A DNA stretch of 28,287 nucleotides from Dimorphilus gyrociliatus. Taxonomy: Eukaryota; Annelida; Polychaeta; Dinophilidae. Within the stretch, counting starts at the first letter, position 1; each line of letters opens with the position of its first letter. The notes under the pieces are model-generated. The model was not told the DNA's origin, made no database searches, and saw nothing but the letters and a program-made list of their open reading frames with translations. Of the stretch, positions 9,559 through 19,797 are shown in pieces. The stretch spans positions 1 through 28,287 of the forward strand of contig CAJFCJ010000144.1 in the NCBI GenBank assembly GCA_904063045.1, in the 5' to 3' direction. The position numbers and the translations under genes were made by a program.

Positions 9559-12500
9559 GTATTAAAAGGATATGAATTGAAATTATTGAACTTATTCTAA
9601 TTTCTTTTTTGAATAAAGATTTTAAATTTGATTTAAACTATATTAACAATATTTCATTAACAAAAGATATAACAAAACATCCAAATGCATTCTATTGTTC
9701 ACAATTTGAAATTTACATAAATATTATTTATGTGTCTGATGGAAATAATGATTGTTTTTCAAATGAAGATGAACAACAGGAAAACAATTCAATCAACTTT
9801 TTCCAATGTTTTACAACAAAACAAAAAATCTCTTTAGTTAATGTTTGTAACTTTAAATATGATTGTCAGGATAGATCTGATGAGCTACATTGTGGTTGAG
9901 TACTTTAAATAGAATTGCTAGAGAAGGGTGAAGGGTAAAAGTAGACTGGGCAATGATTTTTGAAATTAAAAATGTTTAATTTCTATTTCTTGTTTTTATT
10001 TTTTTCATTGTTTCAGAATATAAGAAATGTACTATTGGGCAAAGGTAATTATTTAATTAGTTTTCTTTATCATTAACTAACTGAATTAGAATAAGTGAAA
10101 ATTGATTTGGATCATGTACAGTCAGTCACAAGCAGTATTTTTCGTTTATAGATAGTTCGTAGAGGTAGTTTCCCAAGGTTCTCAGTCAGACACTCATGCA
10201 GCTATTTCAAGCAATTTTTTCAATGCATCCTAAAGTGCTGGAGGATAAACCCTCCTGGCATTCTTCTTAATACAGAAGGGTAAAGTCTCTGTCTTTAAAA
10301 AATTCAGGAATAATACCTAGGAACACTTCTTTTGTATTTATGAAATTAGTCAACATAAAAGTAAAAAAATTCTAAAAGTGAGAGAAAATAGCTTAAAATA
10401 AAAAAGCAACAATAATCTACTTATATGGCCATATTAAAAGCATAGGGTATGTGATCAGAAAAATCAAATATTTTTTTTCAAAAAAACATCTCTCTAGTTA
10501 TTATATATTTACATTGTATCAATTCCCTATTTTTGGCCACCCCCTATTTTCTTTAATTATTAAGATTATTTTTGATTAACATTAATTTTACTCAAGAAAA
10601 ATATGACATGACAACTGTGCCTTTATAATCAACATATTCAACTAATCAAATCTTAACACACAAGAAATTAAAAGCTATTTTGCGAGACGACATTGGATAA
10701 GAACCAAGATATTGGGAAGAGTATAATATTTTTAGCTGAAAGTTCCATAGAGCTTTATCTAGAAAAGAAAATTTGGCTATGCAGGGGCTGCAGCAAACAA
10801 TATGAGCCCAACTTCATAAAAAAAGCCATAAGAACAGAAAATGCATCTATTTTCATTTGGAGATGAATAAAGTCAGATAGGACAAGATCAATAAAATTAT
10901 ATGATGGATACATGAATAGTACCTTTACAAAGAGATCCTCAAAGATGAGCTGTGTCCAATTTATGATACAGATAACCTGCTTATCCAGGATGGCTAAAAA
11001 ATAAGGATATTGGGTATTTTTCATGATTATTTCAGAATATAAAATATTTTGTTATTGAAAGAGTGAAATTAGTTGAATATGTTGACTATAAAGCCACAAT
11101 TGTCATATGATATTTTTGCAAAGTAAAATGAATGTTAAACAATAATAATGTTAATTATTTTAGAAAATTGGGAGGTGGCCAAAAATGGGGTATTGGCACT
11201 GGATATATCTATTCCTCATGCCAATTTTAGTTAATAGATAAACTAATGATCTCAATCCTTCTTCAACTCTTAGATCATGCCATAATAAACAATGCATTCC
11301 CAATGAACATATTTGTAATAATGAAAGAAATTGCCTTGATTATAGTGATGAAATCTGTAAGAGTTATCAATCAATTTCCAAAGATTTTAACAAAGGTAAA
11401 AATTGGAATCCAGTCTTAACTGTCTTTAAACCTTGGTTTTGATTAATTCATACAATTTACTTTTCCCAGCCTGCAACAAAAATACACAATTGGATTGTGA
11501 TGATTATTGCATTCCAAATTTCTTAATTAACGATGGAAAAATAGATTGCTTTGATAAAGATGAGGAATATAATTCTAAAGAGAATTCCATTGAATGCTTC
11601 TATAGAGTGAGTTCAATGGGGATCTCAATAACTAACTTGTATAAAAGAAGAGCAAATTGTTTAACATTAAATTGTAATGTTGGTGAATATTTATGCCATG
11701 CAAAAGACTTTTGTATATCAATTGAACAAGTTTGTGATGGAGTTAGTCAGTGTTACCTTGGAGATGACGAAACAGATTGTGGTAGAAAATGAACACAATA
11801 TTTTAAAGAACCAGTCTAAAATTATTTATATGATTAATTAATATTTTCCAGGTAATTTCATCCCAAAAGGATATTTTAAATGTTGGAATACATCTGTTTA
11901 TACAAAAATTGAAAATCTTTGTAATGGAGAAATCAACTGTTTAGATGGAAGTGATGAATTAAATTGCCAAGCAGCAAATCATACTGAAAGAGATTATAAT
12001 AGAAATTGCAAAAAACTTGGATATTTTCAATTAGAATGCAATTTTATAAATAATCAAACAGTTGGAGACAAATTCTCAATTGAATATATAACTGAAATAA
12101 AAATATATGGCAATGTTCAAATATTTATTCAAAAAGTTTCAAATACTTTAATCTATTTACACATTGAGAATGGCTTACATTTAAATACTTTAACAACAAA
12201 GCTCTATCCAAATTTGGTTTATTTATACATAAAAAACACAAAATTTAATGTGTATGCTTTTTTTCTATCAAATTTGAATTTATTACAAAATTTAACAGTA
12301 ACAAATACAAACATAAACTCTATATCGTTTCTAAAACAATTAAATAGTACAAACTTAAGATATTTGGACCTTTCTTCAACAAAACTCTTAACGTTGTCTG
12401 CTAACATTTTCAAAAATTTAACTTTTCTAAGAGCATTAATACTTGATAATAATCCTATAAAAAGGATAGAAAAAGGTGTATTTAAATTTTCAAAAAGGTT

Positions 12501-14191
12501 AAAATATCTATCAATGAAGAATATTGTTTTTAGCATGGAGAATTTTACTCAAATGATCAATAGTTTAAATACTGTTCACAAAATGTATTTTGATTTTTTT
12601 AAATATTGTTGTTATGTATGGAAAAAGTTGAGTTCTGATGTAATATGTAAATTTCAATTTCAAACATTACTTCACTGTGAAAATATTTTGAATTTAAATA
12701 TTGTTGTTTATATATTTTGGCTGTTTGGTATTTCTGGCGTTTTTGTTAGTTTCTGTTCAATTTATATATTTTCAATGTCAGAAATGTCATTTAAATATCA
12801 CAATATGTTATTAAGTATTGCATCATTGTCAATTTCTATATATGTTCTATCAATTCCTTGTGTTAATCATTATTTTGAAGGAATGTTTATAGAATCAGAG
12901 TACTTTTGGAAGAATAGCTATTTTTGCCATTTTCTTGGCATACTAGTTACATTATCTTTTTATGTTTCTTCTTTGGCTTTACTTTTTATAACAATTGAGA
13001 GATATGCAACAATTTGTAGTATGAATAGACAGACATTTCTCAAGAGTAATATTAAACTCATTGCCTGTATGATCTTCTGTTCTTCCTTATTATTGTCAAG
13101 TATCTCTTTTATCCTTCAAAGGGTATATAATCTATGGCACAAAATTATTCATCTATAGATTTGTCCCTCTTTCCAGACAAACCCGCATAGATCACCTATA
13201 TGTATTGACATTGCAACTGCATATGCTGATAAGAACATCAAGATATTCTTTGTTTTTTCCTATTGTATTTTTAATCCAATAATAACATTATTAAATGCAA
13301 TGTTTTATTTAAAAATTATATTTTATGTAAAACGTTCATCAAGAGAAACTGGTAGTGGTGCTAACATTTCTGTCAAATCATTTAAATTATATTCAAAAGT
13401 CTGTATAATTGTTCTTGTTGATATTTTTAGTTCATTTCCATTGGCAGTTGCAGGTTTGACTTTCAAAAATATTGGTGTTTTTTCAATACTATGTAATAGA
13501 ATCTCTTTGTCATTCTACAGGCTTTCTTTTCTTATTTGATGAATTTGATGGTAGAAATGATACAGATAAATTAATCCCAATATTTATATATTCCAAAATA
13601 TTGCTCAACCTATTCATCTTTTTAATTGATGAAATTTTCATGATAATTCAAAGGAGAAAAGATAAAATTCTGAATGAAAGGCTGAAGCTGAAGAGAAATG
13701 TTGGTGAACTTTGGTGTACAAAATGTAAATGCAATAAACATTCTTTCTTTATAACATTTTGAAGTTTTATGTCTTTTCATTGAAAAGTATTAGAGATTGT
13801 AAAATATGCTGAAAAGCACTTCTTAATAATATCTTGTGAAGAAAAAATTTTAAAAAATGATAAACAATCGTTCTTTTGTGAAGACTTTTATAATAATTTC
13901 AAATATTTACACTGCTGTTTAAAACTGACATTGGCTTTAAAATATTTACATGATCAAGAATTATCAATAAAAAATTCTTTTAATTTAGATTCAATACATT
14001 ATGAGGTAGAAATATTTATTGATCTGGATAAGGTGTTATTTATTTCTTTCCCCTTCTAGAAAAAATATAATAGATACTTCCTCTGTGTAAGTGATCTTTG
14101 TTTAAAAACATCAAAAAGTGAACAAAATGACATTTCCAATTTTGGTATTGTTATAAGGAAAATTCTTCAAAAAAGAAAGCAATTTATCTGA
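5408..14191 (+). CDS. Giant chimeric receptor: signal peptide-SRCR(x9)-LDLa(x6)-LRR-7TM-kinase-like tail
   Basis: Reconstructed exons: 5408-5706, 5820-5887, 5961-6330, 6374-6518, 6581-6710, 6802-7087, 7164-7231, 7471-7719, 7832-8058, 8107-8239, 8366-8672, 8747-8805, about 8852-9091, 9153-9244, 9296-9403, 9507-9558, 9619-9894, 10017-10044, 11274-11395, 11470-11781, 11852-13122, 13177-13474, 13521-13724, 13788-14032 and 14060-14191. They sum to 5,721 nt (1,906 aa), with phases matching at every junction. The start is ATG 5408, giving a signal peptide MLFILVLLFCYLNRA. The LDLa-LRR-7TM part is an LGR type C/GRL101-like receptor. Weak points are donor GTCGGC at 5888, no AG acceptor before 8852, alternative TM6-TM7 splices, and a 27-bp intron at 14033-14059. 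Without the last splice step the protein would end at TGA 13760-13762 (1,793 aa). The SRCR part could be a separate gene, but the third SRCR triplet runs directly into the LDLa exons. Confidence 0.7.
10045..11273. other. Largest intron (1,229 bp) of the receptor gene
   Basis: It lies inside LDLa module 3, donor AG|GTAATT at 10045 and acceptor TCTTAG at 11273, phase 2. Flanking exons rejoin to a perfect LDLa. It contains a Tc1-like element (10530-11210); the part before 10520 holds no recognised feature. Confidence 0.8.
10530..11210 (+). mobile_element. Degenerate Tc1/mariner-like element with long terminal inverted repeats
   Basis: The left end (from about 10533, CCCTATTTTTGGCCACC) and the right end (to about 11205, GGTGGCCAAAAATGGGGTA) are inverted copies. 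Similarity continues inward for roughly 115 bp on each side; a shared landmark is CAACATATTCAACTAAT and its complement near 10630-10650 and 11070-11090. Interior plus-strand frames give broken transposase pieces: IFLAESSIELYLEKKIW (like F.DES.F.L), ASIFIWR (like SVMVWG), then DELCPIYDTDNLLIQDG (like L.P....D..FQQDNA). Several stops and frame changes show it is dead. Intronic insertion keeps the host gene intact. Confidence 0.7.
11976..13724 (+). other. LRR domain, hinge and seven-transmembrane core of the receptor
   Basis: After the last LDLa comes a cysteine cap (CKKLGYFQLEC), then about six LRRs (e.g. LRYLDLSSTKLLTLSANIFK, LRALILDNNPIKRIEKGVF) to about 12540. An LGR-type hinge follows (FKYCCYVWKKL...LLHCENIL, 12590-12690). 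The helices are: TM1 LNIVVYIFWLFGISGVFV, TM2 MLLSIASLSISIYVLSI, TM3 ending ALLFITIERYATI (ERY in place of DRY), TM4 LIACMIFCSSLLLSSISF, TM5 IFFVFSYCIFNPIITLL, TM6 VCIIVLVDIFSSFPLAVAGL and TM7 KLIPIFIYSKILLNLFIF. TM1-TM4 lie in one exon (to 13122), TM5-TM6 in 13177-13474 and TM7 in 13521-13724. The TM6-TM7 junction is uncertain: donors at 13475 (46-bp intron) and 13493 (28-bp intron) both keep phase. The NPxxY motif is degenerate. Confidence 0.88.
13788..14191 (+). other. Kinase-like C-terminal exons of the receptor (degenerate)
   Basis: A phase-1 donor inside the TM7 exon (AAAT|GTAAAT at 13725) and acceptor GAAAAG at 13787 join in frame to this coding block. It resembles a protein-kinase C-lobe: CCLKLTLALKYLHDQELSI (alpha-E and the LH before the catalytic loop), NSFNLDSI in the HRDLxxxN position, IFIDLD in the DFG position, then QNDISNFGIVIRKILQKR matching the DVWSFGVVLWEIL helix. 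The Gly-rich loop, VAIK lysine and HRD aspartate are not visible, so if expressed it would be a pseudokinase or remnant. A 27-bp intron (14033-14059) with GT, a pyrimidine run and TCTAG removes an in-frame TAG. Alternatively this is a separate relic 3' of a receptor ending at 13762. Confidence 0.5.
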
Positions 14192-14495
14192 AAAAAAATT
14201 TTTAAGTATAGTAATAAATTGATTCTCGTGTGAAGAAAACAATTCAAGAAAGACTAAATAAAAGAAAAACTGGTATGAAAAATTTGAATTTTTGTTAACT
14301 TTTTTTGTTGTATACAATTTAATATAAAAAAGAACAAATAGTTATGTTAGTTACAATTTCAACTGAAATCAATGAGATATTTTGCGGAGTATCTTCGCCA
14401 GTAGTCTCTCCATCTTCCCCAAAAATGTCTTTTATATTGGTGTGGAGAATAGTCAATAACAATACATAAGGATTTTACCCTAACCTCATTTTCAT
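14192..14495. other. AT-rich 3' flank
   Basis: I see no supported coding sequence. It is probably 3' UTR of the receptor plus spacer before the second kinase-like fragment. Confidence 0.4.
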
Positions 14496-14678
14496 TTGAA
14501 ACCAAAACCAATTCAAATTGAATCTAATGATATATCTACAATAGCCATTAAGATTGTTCAAGGTCACACAATAGCTAATACTCTTTCCAATAGTATCAAG
14601 TCCATAACATATTCAAAATTGCTTAATCACTCAATTTGTAAAATAATTTTGAAAAAATTAAACATATTATTTCAGTAA
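14496..14678 (+). pseudogene. Second kinase C-lobe-like fragment
   Basis: A 60-codon frame ending at TAA 14678 contains ESNDISTIAIKIVQGHTIAN. It aligns with QNDISNFGIVIRKILQKR in the preceding receptor exons and with QDIFAFGDTLTKILQKSF on the minus strand near 19900. Its tail (SKLLNHSICKIILKKL) would fit the helices after alpha-F. It has no clear start or splice partner. I read it as a duplicated relic of the receptor's kinase-like end; similarity is short and the call is tentative. Confidence 0.35.
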
Positions 14679-15349
14679 ATTTATAAATGTAGATATCAAA
14701 ATTGCAACTTTGTTAAATTCAGGATATAAGTCAGTTTCTGAAAACATCACCAAAAAAGTTATTGATAGAATTTGGGTTACTATATACCATGGTAGAGGTC
14801 ATAAAAGTTTATCAGGACAGTAGATAGTTCGTAGTAGCAGTAAAACTCATCCACAATAATATTAACCTTTAGAATGAATTGAGTTTGAACTATTGCCAAT
14901 GTAAAAATGTCATGAAGTAGTTACAAATATGGGTTATGGTTCAAACAAAAGTTTTAATTGTGGTGTGATAGGATCAGTCTTTGATAGGTGTGCCATAAAA
15001 ATTTTGACCAAATAGCATTGAGTGATTTAAACATTATATTCTTTTTATTTTTATCTGGGATAGTTCAAAACAAATCATTGGCATTAAGGTTAAGGTTGAC
15101 TAGGATGAAAAAAGCTTTGGTGCAAGGTTTTACTTTCAATAACACAGTATGAAATATTTGTTCATTTTGAATATTTCATTACAAAACTACTGATACAAGA
15201 AACTATGATTCAAGATTAACGAGCAAAAATAAACTTTCACATTAATATTTTATTGGAATCTGTAAAAAAGATAAATTTTTTACAACCTTGTCACTCAATG
15301 CTAGCAAAGTTTTAGCATTAGCATTTACTGCTAAGATGGAACATTTTTG
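14679..15349. other. Non-coding, AT-rich
   Basis: No reading frame was supported. The 13-mer TAGATAGTTCGTA occurs at about 14822 and also near 10150, with a related string near 16448, hinting at a short dispersed motif. Confidence 0.4.
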
Positions 15350-16224
15350 CTATCCGTGAAGGACTTCGGCATCAGCAAACACTCTCAAGGGTCTCGAATT
15401 ATATGAATGTGATTTGAATGAAGATCAATGCAAAAAGTTAATAAATTTGCTAAACAATTGTTCTGATATACAAACATTAGATTTAGCATTTCATAGAAAG
15501 ATGGGAAATTGATTTTTTGGTATATGTGAAGGACTTTAAAAATCAGCAAACTCTTTGAACTTAGTTTCCTGTTTTGTGCTTTGAATGAAAAGCAAGGTAA
15601 AAAATTAAGTATCTTTATTTTTTAATTTGTTTAAAAGTAAAAAGAATAGATTTAGGTGGAAATCCTGATGTGCTCTTTCAACTTTTTAATATCTTTGACT
15701 GGAATGCTGACGGAACACTTTAAAGAGTCCTGATGTGATTTAGGAGGCAATGTTAATGTGGAAGATGGATATTTTGACATCTTTACAGAACTTCACCAGT
15801 TTAAGAAATTAAGAAATCTTAATTTGAGTAACTATGGCTTGAATGAAGAACAAAGTAAATAATTAGGAGATATCCTCATAAATTGCTTTAAAATAGAAGA
15901 AATAGATTCAAGTGAGTTGCAGGACATGGATTGTGGATTTGTTGATATTTTTGAATGTCTTCAAAATTCATCCGAAATTGTAATGAATATGAATTCTGAT
16001 GACCTCCATTTAAATACTAACCAATGTGAATATTTGGCAAAATTGCTTTAAAACTGTTGTAAAATAGAAACATTTACTTTTGCATTGAATATTTTAATGG
16101 AGGATGGGCTTTATGATACTTGTATAGGGCTTCAGAGTCATCAAAGTCCTCAAAGAAAGCTCATTTCAATTATTTGTCATTTAAATAAAAATGAAATATA
16201 CAATACTACTAACAGCATACAATA
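15350..16224 (+). pseudogene. Decayed RNI-type LRR gene
   Basis: Fragments of the same LRR family as the locus at 3-1682 appear in order, broken by stops and frame changes: TLKGLELYECDLNEDQCKKL, LLNNCSDIQTLDLAF, KKLRNLNLSNYGLNEEQSK, LGDILINCFKIEEID, LQNSSEIVMNMNSDDLHLN and NQCEYLAKLL. At least four in-frame stops occur (for example after MGN near 15510, after EQSK near 15860 and after LAKLL near 16048). No start is discernible. The dispersed repeat copy B follows about 220 bp downstream, as copy A follows the first LRR locus. This suggests a segmental duplication that then decayed. Confidence 0.75.
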
Positions 16225-16444
16225 ATCAGACATGCTTCCTCCCTATATGCTTATAATAAACTTATATGCCAAAACAAATAACAATAGTTATTAAAGTATT
16301 GTACTGCTCTTGTCTATCCAATTGATGTGTTTGTAACTTAAAACAGTACTGGTTCTACTCTAACCTTTAAACAAAGTGTTTAAATTGAGGTGCTTTATTC
16401 AAAATACAATACTTGAGCAAGTAACAATATGAAAGTTCAGTAGC

Positions 16445-16665
16445 AGAGTAGATAGTAGGTAATACTAGGTTGCCAACCTACCGAACTGGTACCCAATGTT
16501 GAACAAGTAGAAACGTCCTAATAGCTGTTGGTTCCAGTTCATCCTCCCACGTTGAGCTTAGATAGATCGAGTGAAATGGCGAGGATTTATATAGACTTGA
16601 ATACTTTTCTTTACTATCCAATCACCAGTGGAAAAAAGTACACTATGATCCAATGTTAAAAGCTA
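16445..16665. repeat. Dispersed repeat, copy B
   Basis: It is homologous to 1694-1992, with the shared landmarks CCAATGTTGAA, GGTTCCAGTT.ATCCT, GAGTGAAA and GAGGATTTATATA, and a trailing CCAATCACCA. It is diverged by substitutions and small indels. No coding sequence is seen. The stretch 16225-16444 before it is AT-rich without recognised features. Confidence 0.6.
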
Positions 16666-16833
16666 TCTAATGTCTACCTATTTATCAACCACAATTAAAA
16701 CTTGGGTGAAATATATTTATTTTCGAATAGAAAGAAGACATAAATAAAAAAGATAGCAATTTGAATACTGAAAAACGACATATAAGAAGAATAAGACAAG
16801 TCGTAAAATGCTTGTTTTCATTTGAATATGAAC

Positions 16834-18646
16834 TTAAAGCCTTTCTTTTTCACTTCTACTATTTAAAAATTGTAGATTAATCAAGTTAATTCCATTTTGA
16901 ATTTTTGAACAAGTTTCAAAAGATTTATCGATTGTAGCGTAATATTCTTTTGATTGGCAAGTATTTGTGCTTAGTATAGAAAGTTTTTGCCCTTCTGGAA
17001 GAGAGAAATTTTAAATATTATCCTTACTTCACTATTTATAGAGGATTGAAAAGACAATGTCAACAACCAATATCTATAATTTGAAAATTATTGATCATAT
17101 TCGCTTCATTATTTTTCAACAAAATTTCAATTAAATTTAATGCTTTGATTGTTTTTGCAGTGGCCAAAACATTTAAACCATATGCCTTTCCAGATCCAAA
17201 TCTAATTTGGCCATTTAAAATATCTATCCAATATTCATTCCATATTTCACAACTAATTAGTTTCTTTTTGAAATTGAACCTATTGACAACCAAACTAGGC
17301 TGAAATACATCAATAATAAGGTTGTTATCAGTGTTATTTTCTCTTACATCCATCTTTATAGAAAATTGTACAGAGTCAGTATTTTGAAAACTGATTAGAA
17401 ATGATGTATTGCATTCAGATTGGTTATTAATTTCGCCTAGAATTTTGAATTTTAGACTATAAAATCTTTTTGAATTGTTTTTGGTACATAATAGGCAACA
17501 TGATTTTCTGATTGAACAGAATAAACTCTACCAACAATTCCTTTAAAAGAAATTCAAATAGAATGACAAAACAGTAGGATTATAACAAATCTGTGCCTAC
17601 TTTTTGAAAATATACGGACAACTCTTAATCCAAGATTATTTCCAGAATGAATATCTTTAATCTTCAAAGTTAACCCAGACTCAATATTTAGATCATTTGT
17701 AGAATTTAAACAACGTATGTATCCATCACTTTCTAAATTTATTAATTGAGTATAACCAGAATTCCATACAACTTCAAGTGTTTTTATATAAGTGTTACCA
17801 AGCCTGAAAAATTGTTAGGAAAGGGGAGTATGAATAAAATAATGAGTATATTACCTATTTGCTGTACAAAGAATTTTTGGTTGTGCAGCCATTGTAAAAT
17901 TTATTGTCATGTATTCACCTACACATAATGCACCTGTAGAACAACTCGCTTGCCAACTTGGAAAATATGTCCAGTCAATTGCATCAGAACGAGTCATACC
18001 AGCACGTGATGATGAATGAGTACAAGTTGCTCCTGATTCCAATTGAGCAATGTTGATATAGTCTTCATAATTCGTTATTGAATTTCCTATTTCTATATCG
18101 AAAAATATATGTGAATATTGAAAAACCAATAGAGTTTATGACATCAAAGCAAAGACTTTTAATACTAATCACATCCAAAAGAAATAAAAAAAAACTAACC
18201 CTTCTTCATCATATGCGAAGCCAGTTTTTCTAAACCTGTATTTTGTCCTGGAGTTTTTACCTTTTCAACATTTATTCTTAAACTTGTAGAATTTAAACCA
18301 AAATCTTTTTCCAATAAAAATCAGGTAAGGATATCATTTAATGCAATAACTGTTTTCTTGGCATTCATTTCTATTCCAATTTTATCTATTCTTTTAGAAA
18401 TTTCATGAATTATCTGATAAACACAGAACTCTATTACATTATATTGTTTTCTAAAAGTAATGCTATGCCATTCTTTTGAACAGTAAGAGTCTGAACATGG
18501 GGTAATCCAACCATAATAATTTATCCATAAAGGTTCTAATGCATTTTCACACTTATAGGTATAATACTCTAAATTTGATTTGAAGCCTGATGCATGACAA
18601 GTTGCCCCATTTTCTCTACTGGCTACATCCATAAGATTTTCTCCAT
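16834..18646 (-). CDS. Extracellular discoidin-like/FA-methyltransferase-type domain protein, partial, two disruptions
   Basis: Minus-strand exons: 18646-18200, 18092-17855, 17803-17601, 17540-17068 and 16994-16834 (stop TAA). GT-AG introns of 107, 51, 60 and 73 bp have matching phases (1, 2, 1, 1). Exon 1 begins with a discoidin-like start (VASRENGATCHASG) and exon 2 with a second (NIAQLESGATCTHSSS, AIDWTYFPSWQASC). The fourth exon has IWNEYWIDILNGQIRFGSGK, the core of the farnesoic-acid-methyltransferase-type domain (W.D...G.I.VG.G) found beside discoidin domains. The upstream exon with a signal peptide was not found, so the 5' end is unresolved. An in-frame TGA (18323-18321) lies in exon 1 and a 1-bp frameshift in an A5 run near 17467-17471. 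It may be a pseudogene or contain sequence errors. Confidence 0.65.
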
Positions 18647-19413
18647 CTGTGTTAAGAAATTTTTACATTATCACAAAATAAAAAAAATATTGTTTGAAAT
18701 TTTTACTTAAAACATCAACAGATTTTTTATGATTTTGGAAATTATAAAAAATATTAATGTATATTTGCAAAACATATTTTCAAAAGTTTTTTGTGAATGT
18801 TCAATTTTTGAACAGAATTTTCTTTTTATTAAAGAATATTTATTGAATTTTTAAGCTAATGCTTAAATGTTAGACATTTCAAAAGTTAATGCTAATTATT
18901 TTCATCTGAGATAAATCAATGCTCACTTATGAAGAAAATTTGTGAAAAAGCTCTTAAAACCATATTCTCTTCAAAACCATATTATAAAATTGATCTACAT
19001 ATTGATTGGTGTGTATTTTAATTTTACATGATAAAAAGAAATAAAAGATTTTTGAACAATGTGTCTGCAACTTGCTTTGGCCAACCAAGGGCAGTTCAGT
19101 ATGATCGGTTTTTTGAATTTCTTTCAATATTACACAAATATAATTCTTTTTCCATATACATTTACACAAAAAAAACAAACTTGGACCGAACAAACAATTT
19201 TCGGCATTAATTTAAAATTGGTGTATCAAAATTTGTGGTGTCCATATTTTTCAGACCAATACTTTTCACTTTCGAGTTTAAGGATTCTTTCTGAACTTTC
19301 ATTTCATTTTGTAGACTGTAACAACCATCTCCAAAAAATCCTTCCCTTGACAAACAGTTTTCTTTTGAGGAGTTGTTGACACCAGTTCAATCTAACTTGA
19401 TAATAGAAAATAC
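18647..19413. other. Intergenic/upstream region, ambiguous coding
   Basis: It should contain upstream exons of the minus-strand discoidin gene. One candidate on the minus strand (about 19370-19210) reads ENCLSREGFFGDGCYSLQNE followed by a charged helix-like stretch. It has a possible acceptor TCCTCAAAAG but no matching donor. The plus strand over the same bases is also open (about 19059-19379). I cannot decide between them. 18660-18950 is extremely AT-rich and looks non-coding. Confidence 0.3.
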
Positions 19414-19779
19414 ATGAATATTCATTTTATAATTATCCTACAATTTTTCCATAGCGTTTTCCTGTTTTTCTTTGTAAGTTTTAAATGCAAACGTTTGTTC
19501 ATGCTACATAAAAACTATCAAAAACATTTCTTTGACGATTCCAGCCAACAACAGCTTTTTGGAAGAGAAATTATCAGACTTTGTATAAGAGAAGGCTTTT
19601 TAATGACAATCTCAAAGGAAGACAAATTGCTTTGGGATATATCTTATATAGTAAAGGGAAGACAGCAGTTAACAGTTACTCAACAGGGAAGGTCTTTTTC
19701 TTTAGTCCTTAGTCACTTATCTCCTCAATGTAAACTTGGTAAACTGTTAATTTCCAAACTAACAGTTATATCAAAATAA
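19414..19779 (+). CDS. Hypothetical protein, 121 aa
   Basis: An ATG-initiated single-exon frame ends at TAA 19779. It starts with a strongly hydrophobic segment (about residues 4-22, IIILQFFHSVFLFFFV), possibly a signal anchor. An alternative ATG near 19501 would remove it and leave MLHKNYQ. The remainder is soluble-looking, with EDKLLWDISYIVKGRQQLTV and a C-terminal KLGKLLISKLTVIS. I do not recognise the family. Amino-acid composition is more balanced (W, G, Q, R) than that of chance AT-rich frames nearby, which supports coding. Confidence 0.4.
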   Translation: MNIHFIIILQFFHSVFLFFFVSFKCKRLFMLHKNYQKHFFDDSSQQQLFGREIIRLCIREGFLMTISKEDKLLWDISYIVKGRQQLTVTQQGRSFSLVLSHLSPQCKLGKLLISKLTVISK

Positions 19780-19797
19780 AAACAAAACAAATATTTG

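Larger units (their letters stand above)
9619..11975 (+). other. Six LDL-receptor class A modules
   Basis: The modules carry the acidic signature. Module 1 has VSDGNNDC..NEDE (9688-9800) and module 2 ends YDCQDRSDELHC (to 9893). Module 3 is split over exons 10017-10044 and 11274-11395 (KCTIGQ | SCHNKQCIP..CNNERNCLDYSDE). Module 4 has DCDDYCIP..DGKIDCFDKDEE (11470-11600). Module 5 has YLCHAKDFC..VCDGVSQC..DDETDC (11680-11780), and module 6 LCNGEINCLDGSDELNC (11870-11970). Calcium-binding acidic residues are kept in modules 2, 3, 5 and 6; modules 1 and 4 are irregular with asparagine-rich insertions. Multiple LDLa modules before LRRs and 7TM are typical of GRL101-like molluscan receptors, while vertebrate relaxin receptors have one. 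Confidence 0.85.

Noticed and set aside
10755-11024. Minus-strand 89-codon frame in the large intron.
   Set aside because: The plus strand there holds degenerate Tc1 transposase motifs; the minus frame is their shadow.
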